In this document: positions 1 to 12,204 of the stretch, piece by piece | Numbering within the stretch: position 1 is the first letter of the stretch | How the letters are laid out: every line of letters begins with the position of its first letter | Source of the DNA: Diphasiastrum complanatum | Lineage: Eukaryota > Streptophyta > Lycopodiopsida > Lycopodiales > Lycopodiaceae | Direction of reading: 5' to 3' | Length of the DNA: 64,000 nt | NCBI GenBank assembly: GCA_029204225.1 | Contig: CM055102.1 | Coordinates: forward strand, 12,735,484-12,799,483 | Notes under the pieces: model-generated | The model's input: only the letters and a program-made list of their open reading frames with translations | What the model was told of the DNA's origin: nothing | Database searches by the model: none | Position numbers and translations under genes: made by a program

Positions 1-1260
1 AGGCTTCGAAGCCTTTATGGCATGCGTGCTCAAATTTCCTAAAGATGTTGGGCAAAGAACTTCATGCTACGTGTACACATCATTAAACCATTAACATTGT
101 CAAATTTAAAAGATTTTATGTTCTCAAGGATATTTCCCAAGAACAGATCCAAAGGGATGTAAAGCTCTAGTCATTAGAGTTTACCTGATGTAAAGACCTA
201 AATTGAAGGTGTTCTACCCTCCATGGGGTGGCTTAGAAGGTGTTTACTAAGAGTCAAGATATTCTGCAAACACCATGATAATCCTTTTAGTAGCCACCCT
301 TTATGAGTTATTTTGATAAGTTTGTGCTCATGCTACTATTCAATGTCACTAGGTATGCATATCATTTGTAATGAATACCTAGAATGAGTTACTTTTATGA
401 TTGTGTGCTAATGTCACAATATGCATATCATTTCTTAATTGTAGCTTTGGCATAATATGCTAGAATAGAAAAAATGCTTGTTAGGCATAATGGATATCCT
501 ATATATAACTTGTCCATTGCGCAAGACATTTTATAAACAAGTTGTCCATTTTGCATGCAAATTTATTTATCTATAAATAAGTAATCTATTAATAGCCTTT
601 TTTTTTCATACTGATGGATAGCCTATAAATAAAAGGGTGTATTCTTGGCACAGGACTGAAAATATATGCAGAGGCCCCACTCTCATCTAATGGTGTAGCA
701 AGTACCGATCAAACAAAAGAGAAGATTATGCAGTTGTTATACCTTGCTAAAGAGTTTGATTAGGATGAGACCGTCCATGCAACCTCGAAGTCATGGTGAG
801 TAAGAAGACCATCCATAAATAAAGTATCCATTCTCCAATATGGTCTATAGATAAATTATCCATGTAACAGTTCCATAGAGGAGGCCCCTTGCCTTGGGGC
901 CTTCCCAACATAATAATTGTTGAATTTTTTTTAACTATTTATATATATAAAGTTTGAAAGGCATTATCCATGCAAGCACTACTTGTCTGACTTTTTAAAA
1001 ATAGGATGCAGTATCTTATGTTTTCGTAAAGTAATTATGACTCTCTACTCAAAAAATAAAACATCAAGTGAATGACTGTGCCATGTAATGGATGTGTCTC
1101 AACCAAATACAAAGGGAAAAAGAACTTGTGATAGTGTTCATGTAGAGGGGAAGGCCCGAGGCCGGGACCCTTTCCCAACATAAAAGCATCACTAATTTTG
1201 GTATTATAGTAAATGTTATATTTTTAGACTTGTTTCATAGATCTTACATGTTTAAGTATA

Positions 1261-1291
1261 GGGGAAGGCCCACGCCTGGAGGGCCTTCCCC
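1261..1291. repeat. GC-rich perfect inverted repeat
   Basis: The 11-bp arms GGGGAAGGCCC and GGGCCTTCCCC are separated by 9 nt. Related GGGGAAGGCCCG-type modules lie at about 888-912 and 1147-1180, and recur in the other intron-1 blocks with small differences. They stand out against the AT-rich background. Confidence 0.75.
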
Positions 1292-1840
1292 TACCGTGAT
1301 AACCAACAGATTTTTTTCCTTCTAAAAATAGTGAGTAGCATACCTATGACTTTCTAAAAATAAAAAGTTTGAGATATAAAGGAGGCCAAATTTTCTAAAA
1401 ATAATGATAGCTACATAATCACACATTTATTGTTGCATAAATTCATGCGATAATGATTTCATATCTAATATTGTGCCATTTAAGGCTTCCTCAATCTACA
1501 ATACGAAACAAAATTGGAGGTTGTTACGCAATCTTACTGCATTCTATTTATAACAGGCACACCTTGCACATTTGTAAAGTTATTTTCAGCAAGGCATTTT
1601 TGTGCACTTAAGAGTTCTGGATGTAAAGAAAAAAGTTCAGTGATGCTTTAGGCATGCAATTGATAAACTTTTTATTCATAATAAATAAATCTCTTGAAGT
1701 ATGCAATAAACCAGCCTGGCCATTCTATAGTACAAATTCTTCCTCTTATCGTAATGCCTTGTGCTCAGGTGTCCTTTGTATTTTGGGACCACCTCCAGGA
1801 GCATAATGTCCATCCAATTTTCTCTCTCCTAGTAATCTGT

Positions 1841-1950
1841 CATTCTCTCTCCTCTCTCTGGTGGAAATCACGTTCTCTGTCTGGTGAAATGCACGTTTTC
1901 TCTCCTCTCTCCGGTGGAAAACACGTTCTCTCTCCTCTCTCCGGTGGAAT
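1841..1950. repeat. Minisatellite, about 33-bp unit
   Basis: About four imperfect units built on CTCTCCTCTCTCCGGTGGAA followed by a short cacgtt segment. The homologous places at about 22520-22600 and 37325-37405 carry about one unit fewer, so the tract varies between duplicates. It is followed by a shared segment and a poly-A run (2009-2040). Confidence 0.6.
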
Positions 1951-2082
1951 GTGTATGTGCTATGTGGCAGCTCGTCATTGGCTGTCCACATCCACATTCC
2001 CCCACAAACGTAAAAAAAAAACAAAAAAAAAAAAAAAAAACTTAGCACAATGGCATTACGTAGGGGGAGGCCCGAAGCCCTT

Positions 2083-2125
2083 GGGCCTTCCTTGCTGGTC
2101 CGGGTTGCCTAAGCAAGGAAGGCCC
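2083..2125. repeat. 13-bp-arm inverted repeat
   Basis: Perfect arms GGGCCTTCCTTGC (2083-2095) and GCAAGGAAGGCCC (2113-2125) around a 17-nt loop, just after the poly-A run and upstream of CKX exon 2. Versions are present at about 22725 and 37525. Possibly the remains of a small foldback element. Confidence 0.7.
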
Positions 2126-2253
2126 TCAGGCGGGCCCCCCCTCCCTTCACTACAACCTTACATGCCTAGTTTCATATTAACTTTCTTTTAGAACAAAAGA
2201 TAGTAATAGAGAAGTAAAATGGACGATACCTGAATTATATATGGAATTGGCAG

Positions 2254-3796
<1,543 letters not shown>

Positions 3797-4455
3797 AGCA
3801 GATAATCGATCACCTCAAAGAAGTGATGTGAACTAGACGGGCTGCTGAGTCTTCTATTGGGAAGCATAAGACTTAAATAAATGGTGAGCCTGAAAGTATG
3901 AATAGTTGATATTTGATAGGATACTCTTAAATAATGAGAACAGGATTATGATGTACCTGTAAAGTTAGTCTGCGAGCTCCGATCAGTCTTTGTTCCTCCA
4001 GAGTTATGGGACAAAGCCTGGAGCATTGATGCATTCTCCAGGTTGTCTGCAAACTCACATGCAAGCACCATTTGTCATAAATGCAAAAACTTATATAATA
4101 TTCTTTCCCGTGAAGGGTAAAATGTGAAGTGTACACCTACATAGGTGCCAATTGAGCTGGGTAAGAGACAGTGTTTTGTCACTCTCACACGTGTTCAACA
4201 TGTTGGGTAACTGTGTCTTGTCACTATACATAGCTTGACTTGTTGACATCTTGGAGTCAAGTGCTCTATGACGATTAAACTCGATCACTTATCACTCAAT
4301 GTACACCATATATTTGTGCATAAAAAATGTCAGCACAAGTAACGAGGAAGCTACATAACCATATCACTATCTATTAAAGATGCGGGTACAAGTAGCAAGG
4401 TTGCTACTTAATCAATATGCTAAATGACTATAAAAGAAAGCATTGAAGCTTGGTG

Positions 4456-4815
4456 CATAGTTGCATATAATACGTATTTTATAGTAATATACCATATAAT
4501 TAACGTATTATATAAATATGTATAATACAACCTATTATACATATTTGATCACTATATTATAATTTTCAATAGTTTTACTCAAGAACAAAAATGAGATTAT
4601 TTTATCTTAGTGTTCAGCCCTTCAAACATAAATATAAGAACAAAATTCTAAAGAAAACCGTGGATCACATATGAATTATTTGATAAAAACTTGTCAATTG
4701 TCAAAAGATATAGGTAGGGCTATCTATTAGCTATACGTATTTTTTAGCCAAAAGAAGTATAATACAAGTATTAATGGCACCGTATTATATGCTTGTATTG
4801 TACGATGCAACTATG
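4456..4815. mobile_element. MITE copy 1 (CATAGTTGCAT ends)
   Basis: The left end CATAGTTGCATATAATACG matches the reverse complement of the right end CATAGTTGCAT plus shared TATAATAC modules. The flanks GCTTGGTG (4448-4455) and GTTTGGTG (4816-4823) look like an 8-bp target duplication with one mismatch, as expected for a hAT-type MITE. The inside is about 80% AT with repeated GTATTATA/TATAATAC motifs and a 14-bp-arm hairpin (4514-4527/4533-4546). It has no coding capacity. Confidence 0.65.
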
Positions 4816-5751
4816 GTTTGGTGAAGCAACTACCTAGCAAATTGGAGTCAAACTCTAGAGCATAACTTATAAGTAGAACAAAGAAAGTACCCTCCACCTC
4901 ACCACTTATTGGATGACAAATCTTAGGAAATTCTTATGATAGGGCATTCAATAAAAGAGTTGACATCACTAGGACTACTATCTCAAAGACCTTGAACATG
5001 GAATTTTCAAACAAAACATTGGAGAGTTGCTCACCACCCATCTATGAATATCATAGTGACTTGTTGTATCCAACTTTCTCCCCTGAGCTAGACAAAGCAA
5101 AATCAGAAAGAGCAAACGATGTAGGGGTCTTCCATGCAAGCTAGCTTAGACGAAGAAGAAAATGTGCTCAATGAATGTTTATGATGCTCTCAAAATTATC
5201 AACTCCATCAAAACTTCTTACTAAGCTAGAACAATTCTTTTTCATCTTTCATCAATGCAATGGCTGGATCTATGGTGTGCTTGTGCCACTGTAAATAGCA
5301 CCTTCCTAACTTTGTTAAAGTAAAAGCAAAAGGTTATATACTCGATTTACCATGTATAACGTCCTTGCACAATTCATTTTCAAGTCTTCTATGCCCAATT
5401 GATGCTTGTACCTAATTGGTCCCTCAGTTAAACCTATGTCGAGCTAGGCCAAATAATCTAAACATTGCATATTATGTAGCTCTTTAACCTTAAGGGTGTA
5501 CCATAATCTCGTTCAACTACAACCTCCCTTGTTGAGTAGGATTAGCCTACAACCAACCTTGCATTAGACGAGTCTAGTTGGTAATAGGCAATTGCTTGAA
5601 TGAAACTCAAGATAACTTTGCATAGTTAATTGTTCAATTATAGCTTTAGCTAGTCCATGAAAAATTAAAAATCAATGGACATGATGCATGAGAGTAGATT
5701 GCACCTAACTATCACTAAGTATTAAGGTTTATGATCACCTCAAGCACATGC

Positions 5752-5795
5752 GCGCACACACACACACACACACATACACACTCACACACACACGC
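5752..5795. repeat. CA microsatellite
   Basis: CA repeats bordered by GCGC. Homologous tracts are at 26254-26287 and 41095-41116, with different lengths and GCGCGC interruptions. Confidence 0.85.
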
Positions 5796-6059
5796 ACAAA
5801 CTAGGGAATCAGTTACATTGACTAATGCTCCTAGGTACTATCTTGGGATCATGACCACAGATGATACATCAACTTACAACATATGGGAAGATTACGATGA
5901 CAAATTAAAAATATATTAGTTGTTAACTTTAGAAAAATTCAAGATAATTCATACTTTAGCTTGTAACTTGAATTGGAGTCCATGCAAAAAATTGCTAGTG
6001 AGGACATTATGCATGAGAGTAGAATACACCTACATATTACTTATAGGTAGACAAGGGAT

Positions 6060-6507
6060 CACTACAACACTCGCCATGATTTCCAATGTGAAATCACACA
6101 TTTAGATTTTTTGAATCTACAAAGGTGCCACAAAACCTGTCACAACAGGGTCATCGAATTTCGACAACTATAAAACGTGTCGCAAAATGATGCCTACACC
6201 AACTAGCTCCGCAGGAGCCATCAGTAGGACACTGATCAAGGTTGTCCACATGAACGTCACATTCTGACGCCCATGTGGACGTTGCTATTCGACGTCCATG
6301 TGGACGTCACAATCCAGCATCCAACTGTACATCGCATTCGACTACCAAAACCTAACGTGGAAGTCCATGTGTATGAGTTAGTTCAACGTGTTTTTGGTGT
6401 CTTGGACGTCAAAAAGTGACATGCAATACCAGTGTCAATTTTGACGTCTATTACTATTTTTGACGGATAAACAGAGTAGCACACCATCTGCTACTATTTT
6501 GTTGGAG
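6060..6507. mobile_element. CACTA-like non-autonomous element, copy 1
   Basis: Begins CACTACAACA, like CACTA (CMC) transposon ends, followed by GTCGxAAA-type subterminal motifs. The right end TTTTGTTGGAG is only a weak match to the expected complement. Inside are an 18-bp palindrome GACGTCCATGTGGACGTC (6291-6308), further ACGTC motifs in both orientations, and in other copies a GTAGCAC/GTGCTAC hairpin near the right end. No ORF. Copies at 18749, 26548 and 41376. Confidence 0.45.
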
Positions 6508-7309
6508 CATGGATAGAAGAAACTCGCAAAATTTGCAAAAAATTTACTCTCAAAATATCAAAACCCATCTCGATGCCCGTTCTGCATGAACATAAACAAA
6601 CAATACAAGAATTAACGGTTAGGATTTAAGTTGAGTACATTCTCTATATTTATAGTGAACAAAAAGTTTATATGTTTCAAAAGAATTGACTATGGAGGAT
6701 GACCCTCCCTTTTCAATTTATCGACTACTGGATCAAAGGATTTTCTAAATGCAAAGTCATATACCTCTTTAGTGGGGAGTCATTCGGCATCTATCCATAC
6801 AATTTAGGACTAACACAAAAACCACTATTTTCAGACTATTCATGTTTTTTAATAGAAACTCTCCTCTTATAACTCATCTACTGAATATTAAGAATGTATA
6901 ACTAATAAGGTTAAAACTAATGTTGTTATCACATGATAATAATATATACTTAGAGACAATGAATCTACATTCAATTTGGTTAAGAAGTCTCAAAATATGA
7001 ATTTACTTAAGAAGTATCAAAATATGACTATAGTCTGAATTTAGTTGAATTTGTGTTAACTTGAAGTTTAGGGTTGGGGGCCCCCTTGAAAATCAAGATG
7101 CATATTAGAAAAAAAAATGGCCAATCAAATTATATTGGAAGGGCAAGCTATTAGAGTTTAGATTTAATTACCATGTAGTTGACAAAAGTAACATTGATTA
7201 ATTCAACCACACAATCACATCAGTAAGTGCCTCCGAAGACAATAAATAAACAAATACCCCCCAACACACTGTGTTTCAAATTAACTTCAAAGTACAAGAA
7301 TATACATAA

Positions 7310-7860
7310 GTAGAAATTAAGGTGCGCAAGAAAGATTGGCTTGGCCACTTGAATTCCACTCTGATTGTAACAAGAAATGATCGTACCTTTGAATCTTTAT
7401 GTCAATTTCTCTAAGCATCTGAAGTAGCCAAATTCTTTTTGTGTTGCTAAACATAGAGCCTTCTACTCAGCCTTTGTGGGAGAGAGTGAAACGGTGCCTT
7501 GCTTTTTGCTCAACCAAAGAAAACAACCATTGCCAATATCAAAACCATAACCAATAGTTGATCTCCTATCATCTATGCTACCACCCTAGTCAGCGTCCAC
7601 ATAACCTTTGAACTTTGGTAAATGAAACTGCGTTGAATAGACTAGAGCAAGATCAAGTGTGCCCTTCGTGTACCTCAAAATGTGCTTGGCTGCATTTCAA
7701 AGCTCAATAGTAGGTGTTGCCATGAACTATTAACTCACCTAGCTTATAGCATAACTAGTGGTAGTGAAATACGTAAGACTACCAACAAGATGATGATACA
7801 ATGTACTATCAAGTGGACCACTATCATCTTACTAATTTCAATAGGAAACGTCAAGGACTT
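7310..7860 (-). pseudogene. Ty1/copia pol fragment (RT tail and RNase H), antisense
   Basis: Reading the minus strand from about 7860 down gives a copia pattern: STLYHHLVGSLTYFTTTSYA, then AAKHILRYTKGTLDLALVYS, then KFKGYVDAD-GGSIDDRRST, then FLWLSKKQGTVSLSPTKAE, then a YNQSGIQVAK-like segment. These are the usual landmarks between the RT C-terminus and RNase H of copia elements. In-frame stops include Trp to TAG after VDAD and Tyr to TAG after KAE, so it is dead. It does not belong to the plus-strand copia remnant at 8854-12204 and is not repeated elsewhere in the window. Confidence 0.85.
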
Positions 7861-8853
7861 GCAGTCAAACATATGATAGACAAGTTTTTTTTTACCAGAA
7901 TGTAGATCCTCGCATGGTGGAGATATTCCACATAATCAAGTGTCGCGTCATCAAAAGCTTATCTAGTACTATAAATCTTTGATCTACCATAACTTTCTTA
8001 TCTGAATTCTGATAGAGATGAGGCCAAAAGCAAAATTGAACTCTTTGCATAGAATATGATGGAATGTTCGTATGTTGATTGTGATTCTATAAAAATTAAG
8101 AGCTTGCATTTTCATTTCATAATTGACCTCTTTTTAATTTGCATTTTCAAATTTGAAAAAAACATAAAAGCAAAATTCAGACCCAACTTCAAGTTCTCCC
8201 TTATTTTAATAGTTTAAGGGAAGAGGATTTGGACCTCTACAAGGTTAAGCCTTGTCTTCCAAACCCTTAATCCTACACAAATGAGTGGTTAATCTAATAA
8301 AAGAGGGAACATCTTACTCAACCAAGAAGCTGGAAATATCAGTACATTATCTACAACAATATTAACTATTAATCTAAGGGAGAGCAGAATGACATCACAA
8401 CACCTACAAGAACAAGACATATAGCATCAATAAAAAGCTGCAAAAGGAGCCCACATTACTAAAAATTCCTTACAAAGCTCCTCAAAGTCATTCTCAGGAT
8501 GACTCACAAGTATTCAACAAGCTGACATGCAAATTAGTGTGACAACATGACTGGAAAAATCTAAAAGGCTAGAGGTTCTATTTATGTAAAACTTCGATCC
8601 TTTACACATGAAATTTTGGAGGGAATTTTCTCCCACTTGTGGCGTGTGCTTTGTTTCTTGGCATCGTGCTTTGTTTCATGTGCACTATTCATATACTTCA
8701 AAAAATGAGCTAGCCACATAACTTAGACGACAAGCAGCGCCGGAAACTAAGAAAACGAGAAAAAAATTCGGTCATTTTATCATTATCTCTCTAACATTCT
8801 CTTACTAAGGCACAATTTCTTATACGGCCCTTTTAGAATCGAAAACCCCTCTA
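7861..8853. other. Unassigned intergenic DNA
   Basis: About 1 kb of single-copy AT-rich sequence between two copia remnants. No ORF, repeat or RNA gene that I can support on either strand. Confidence 0.6.
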
Positions 8854-9926
8854 ATGAATGCTGGTCCTCCAACTAGTTCTTCTGCAAGTTCTCCTACATT
8901 GAGAAGATCTACTAGAGAAAAGACACCATCCATAAAGGCCTTGGAGTCAGGATGGAGGTCTTATTTTGCCTTAAGTGCATCACCTGTTTCAGAGCCTCAA
9001 ACTTTGAAACAAGCACTTAAAAGCTCACATGCTGAAGAGTGGAAAAAGGCATTAGGTACCATTAGAGGAGTTCTCAATATCAAAAAGACCCTTCAAGGAA
9101 TGCCATGTAAGATATAGAAAAATATCAAAATAAAGAAAACAATATTGTTTACTTGCTTGCCCACACCACTCCCAAGGCCTCCCCAACTCCCAATGATCTA
9201 ACCATAGTGTCTATAGTCACATTCAAGAACTGTTAACAGTTCGCAGTATAACTTGACTAAATTCAAAAGTATTCTCTCCATTGGTTACAAAAAGGGCAAT
9301 ATTTTCACTGGATCTAGAATATGACCGCCATCCCCAAATTCGAATCAGGAAAGAATGCAAAATGTTTACATATGCATTCCTTCCATGAGAATGGAAATAT
9401 GAGCGCCAACTACCTATTGGAATGAAAAAAATGAGTGGCATTTCCAAATTTGAATCAAGCATACAAGCATGGAGATTGGATTGATCGTACACATTGTGAA
9501 AGATTCAACTAGTTTCATCACATTTTGCAATATTTTCATATTTGGCATATTGAGGCCAAAACTTGTTTTAGACTTAGAGGTTGACTTTTCAAAGTTTATT
9601 AGTCTAAATTTTATTTGAATAAACACTTTTTGAAAGTGTGGGAAAGATAGAATGCTAGTTTGAGTAAATTCAATTTGAATAAGTTGGGTACATTGAATCT
9701 AGAACCAAAATTGGTAGGGTTAGCATTTTGGTCGGAAATAACTTAGTTGCTTACTGTTGGATTATTCTCTTTCTTATTGATTGACTAATCGGTTTTAATC
9801 CTCATCCATTGTTTATCCAGTTCTATGGATTTTCCTGTGTTTTTATACAGTCTGCAAAATTACAAGTGTTTTTACACAGTCTGCAGAAATACACGGGGTT
9901 TGACAACAGTGTCGTATTTTCTCTCT

Positions 9927-10412
9927 CTAGTCTTGATCCATGAGATCTGACAAAGTCTCATCTGATAAATCCTTGCAAACAAATAAAGTTGGTGTCCTAC
10001 GAACACTAGCACTCGAGAAAAAATCAACAAATATATGTAATGAGATAAACCAACTTAGGTGAACAATTTTCGAGCCTATGCTTATCTTCATAGCATTTCT
10101 AATATCAACGAGTAGCTTGCATCTCAAGGATTCAGAAACAACGCTGTCAGGAGTAGGCCACTTATCACTTTGAAAACTAGGTAATGGAATTGCTTCGAGC
10201 TTGCCAAAACTTCCATCTGTTTGTGGCGTCTATAAAGATTCATAAAAATAGATACCACAATCTACAAGTTCCTTTGGACTTCTTCCTCTGTATTGCAGCT
10301 TTCCAACATCAGAGTGAATCACATCTAATATTCCTACAAGTGATTGTGCGGGCTCCCATTCACTTATGCATGATGGATATAAATCTGAAAGAAAAAAACA
10401 ATGTTGAAGCAT
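9927..10412 (-). pseudogene. Unrecognised coding-like segment 2 inside the TIR element
   Basis: Minus-strand frame about 160 codons long with one internal TAG. It contains GILDVIHSDVGKLQYRGRSP, then LPSFQSDKWPTPDSVVSESL, then RRTPTLFVCKDLSDETLSDL, ending at TGA near 9927. I do not recognise it. It lies downstream, in the minus direction, of the 10930-10564 segment, so the two could be exons of one captured gene. Confidence 0.4.
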
Positions 10413-10563
10413 TTAAATTATAATCTGAAGAGCATCAATAAAGAAAATCACCTATGATTGTTGTAGAGTGCATATGTTTTGATATACTTACAATTACATT
10501 TTTGATGATCATGAGGATTGATATCATGTACTTTGATTTCTGAATGCATGTATACATGTTGTA

Positions 10564-10930
10564 CTAAGACTTCTGATATCTATTGACCTCCCGAGGTAGT
10601 CTTAAACTCCAAAATTTTTGCTTTCCAATAAGATTTGTAGGTAATTTTTGCTCTTTTCTTTTGTCAATTTGATGATGGATGCAACAGTACCCATGAGTTC
10701 TTCGTACATTTTGTTGGCTTCCAGTTATCAGCTTCATCTTTCTCATTGTAAAGAATCACAGACTCGATTGTAGATCTAGATATCCTTGCCATTGCTATTT
10801 TCAAAGCTTGGGCGCCAAAAATCTCTCTGATATGATACTTAATTTCAATTTTTCGTATCACATTTAATCTAATGTGAATGCCAACATAGCCACGGTTACT
10901 GCGTATACCATATTTTATGTAATTGCACAT
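10564..10930 (-). pseudogene. Unrecognised coding-like segment inside the TIR element
   Basis: The minus-strand reading contains VGIHIRLNVIRKIEIKYHI and, further on, EKDEADNWKPTKCTKNSWV. In the second copy (57514-57864) the homologous frame is open for 116 residues; here it is split by a 1-nt shift near 10665. I do not recognise the family. The composition looks like a real protein rather than chance, and there is no membrane segment. A captured gene fragment is possible. Function not assigned. Confidence 0.4.
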
Positions 10931-11727
10931 ACTATATTTCTATAACTGTAACTAGTATAGTTAGAAAATTTCATTATACTAACCATCATAGTCAAGTAAA
11001 TTTAACTTGAGGTATTGACATCGGGCAGGAAGAAGAAACAAATGGGATACGTCCATGCTGCCCGAACACAAATTTCAAAGTTTTCTATATTGCATTTTTT
11101 ATTTTTTAGTTAATTTGAACTATGTTACGTAGATTTCAAATCTGTGCATTTTGATTGGGCCTTGTGACGGTCGAAACTAAAGAAATAAAATAAAAGTATC
11201 TTTACAAAGGGTCTTTTTGATATTGAGAACTCCTCTAATGCGAGTTTGATTCGCTTATTAAAAACAATACATGGTCACAAATGTCACTTCCAAGCAACAA
11301 GAAGGTTGTTGGTTGTAAATGGCTCTTTAAACAAAAGTTTAAAGCTGATGGTTCATTAGATCGATATAAAGCTCGATTAGTGGCCAAAGGATATTCACAA
11401 GTCGAAGGCATCGATTATAATGATACATTCTCACCGGTTGTCAAGATGAATTCCATCAGAACCTTACGTGCAATTGCTACAGCTAAGGACATGTTTATAC
11501 ATCAGATGGATGGAAAAACAACCTTTCTGAATGGAAGATTAGAAGAAGAGATTTATATACAAGAACCGGAAGGATACATTAAGCTTGGGAATGAGAGTCT
11601 AGTGTGTAAACTACACAAGACTATTTATGGACGTAAACAGTCACCTAGAGCTTGGTATCAGCATATAGATGTTTATCTAAAGTCAGAAGGCTTTAGTGAT
11701 GGGTATGCAGATTCGAATATCTATGAC

Positions 11728-11808
11728 GAAGAATCCTCGATTCCATGCTCGAACGAAGAATCCTCAATTCCATGCTATGACAAAGAATCCTCGATTCCAT
11801 GCTCGGAC
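11728..11808 (+). repeat. Three tandem 27-bp units in copia RNase H
   Basis: Units 11728-11754, 11755-11781 and 11782-11808 each encode a version of NPRFHARTK in the copia frame. The duplicate copia fragment at 58.68 kb has a single unit, so the triplication arose after the two copies separated. Confidence 0.9.
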
Positions 11809-12000
11809 GAAACATATTGAGATCCACTTTGTTCGACATCAAGTTGCAGATGGCAAAGTAGAATTGGATTATTGTGCTATAGAGGATATGGTTGCCGACA
11901 TATTCACCACACCACTCCCTAAGGATAAAGTTGAATTTTGTAGAAGACAATTAAGAGTAGTTCATGATGACATGTCTTAGACATTATAACTAAGTGGGAG

Positions 12001-12204
12001 TGTTAAATATAATGTATAGTCTAAATGTCTAAAGGACTACTATATGCCACGTGGACCACTTTGGGTCCCCAACCGTCGCACCTCTGCGACATACACATAG
12101 AGACCTCTCTTTCTCTCTCGCATACTACTCTACATGTAAGAGCTATTGCTCTCATTAACGACAATCAATATATTCTCTTGTCACTCTTTCTCTCTCGTTC
12201 CGCA
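12001..12204 (+). repeat. Copia 3' LTR
   Basis: Starts TGTTAAATATAATG directly after the polypurine tract and ends CGCA, giving TG...CA borders and 204 bp. The next base begins CKX exon 1 sequence, so the right border is defined by the host junction. No second LTR in the window. Confidence 0.75.

Larger units (their letters stand above)
1..2253 (+). repeat. Intron-1 block, copy 1 (3' half of CKX intron 1)
   Basis: Non-coding AT-rich block that directly precedes CKX exon 2. Near-identical sequence recurs at 17043, 20605, 27841, 42596 and 49833, and its 3' part at 36476. In the fullest loci it lies between exon 1 and exon 2, so I read it as the 3' part of intron 1 that was multiplied with the gene. 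It holds several GC-rich palindromes, a 33-bp-type minisatellite and a poly-A run, described separately. The window starts inside the block. Confidence 0.8.
3797..7150 (+). repeat. CKX 3'-flanking block, copy 1
   Basis: About 3.3 kb without a supportable host gene. It follows CKX exon 5 and recurs at 24456-27597, 39137-42348, 48067-49830 and, with internal deletion, 17651-19846. It carries a 360-bp MITE, a CA microsatellite and a CACTA-like segment. This copy alone runs on into non-repeated DNA after about 7150, so it probably holds the original right-hand continuation. Confidence 0.75.
9060..11240. mobile_element. 2.18-kb DNA element with perfect 34-bp terminal inverted repeats
   Basis: The left end 9060-9093 (CATTAGAGGAGTTCTCAATA...) is exactly the reverse complement of the right end 11207-11240, and the element sits inside copia pol, whose frame resumes after it. 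I could not define a clear target-site duplication. No known transposase motif is visible. On the minus strand, from about 10412 to 9927, there is a continuous coding-like stretch with a single TAG (FYESL-stop), and another at 10930-10564. Both could be captured host exons or a decayed transposase. A right-hand half-copy is at 57512-58193. Confidence 0.75.
8854..12204 (+). mobile_element. Truncated Ty1/copia retrotransposon, split by an insertion
   Basis: Left part 8854-9059 encodes the linker before RT (RRSTREKTPSIKAL, then EPQTLKQALKSSHAEEWKKA). A 2.18-kb element then interrupts it. After 11241 the pol frame resumes with EFDSLIKNNTW and the RT start KKVVGCKWLFKQKF, YKARLVAKGYSQVEGIDYND and FSPVVK. 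An internal deletion joins RT (DSNIYDE) to the RNase H end (NPRFHARTKHIEIHF, then VADIFTTPLPKDKVEF). The pol stop is at 11978-11980. The polypurine tract AAGTGGGAG (11992-12000) precedes the 3' LTR. The 5' LTR, gag, protease and integrase are absent. Confidence 0.85.

Noticed and set aside
1694-2191. 165-codon plus frame and its antisense partner in intron 1 (also 22336, 37177)
   Set aside because: Runs through the minisatellite, poly-A and GC palindromes; composition is that of repeats, and the frame changes between copies.
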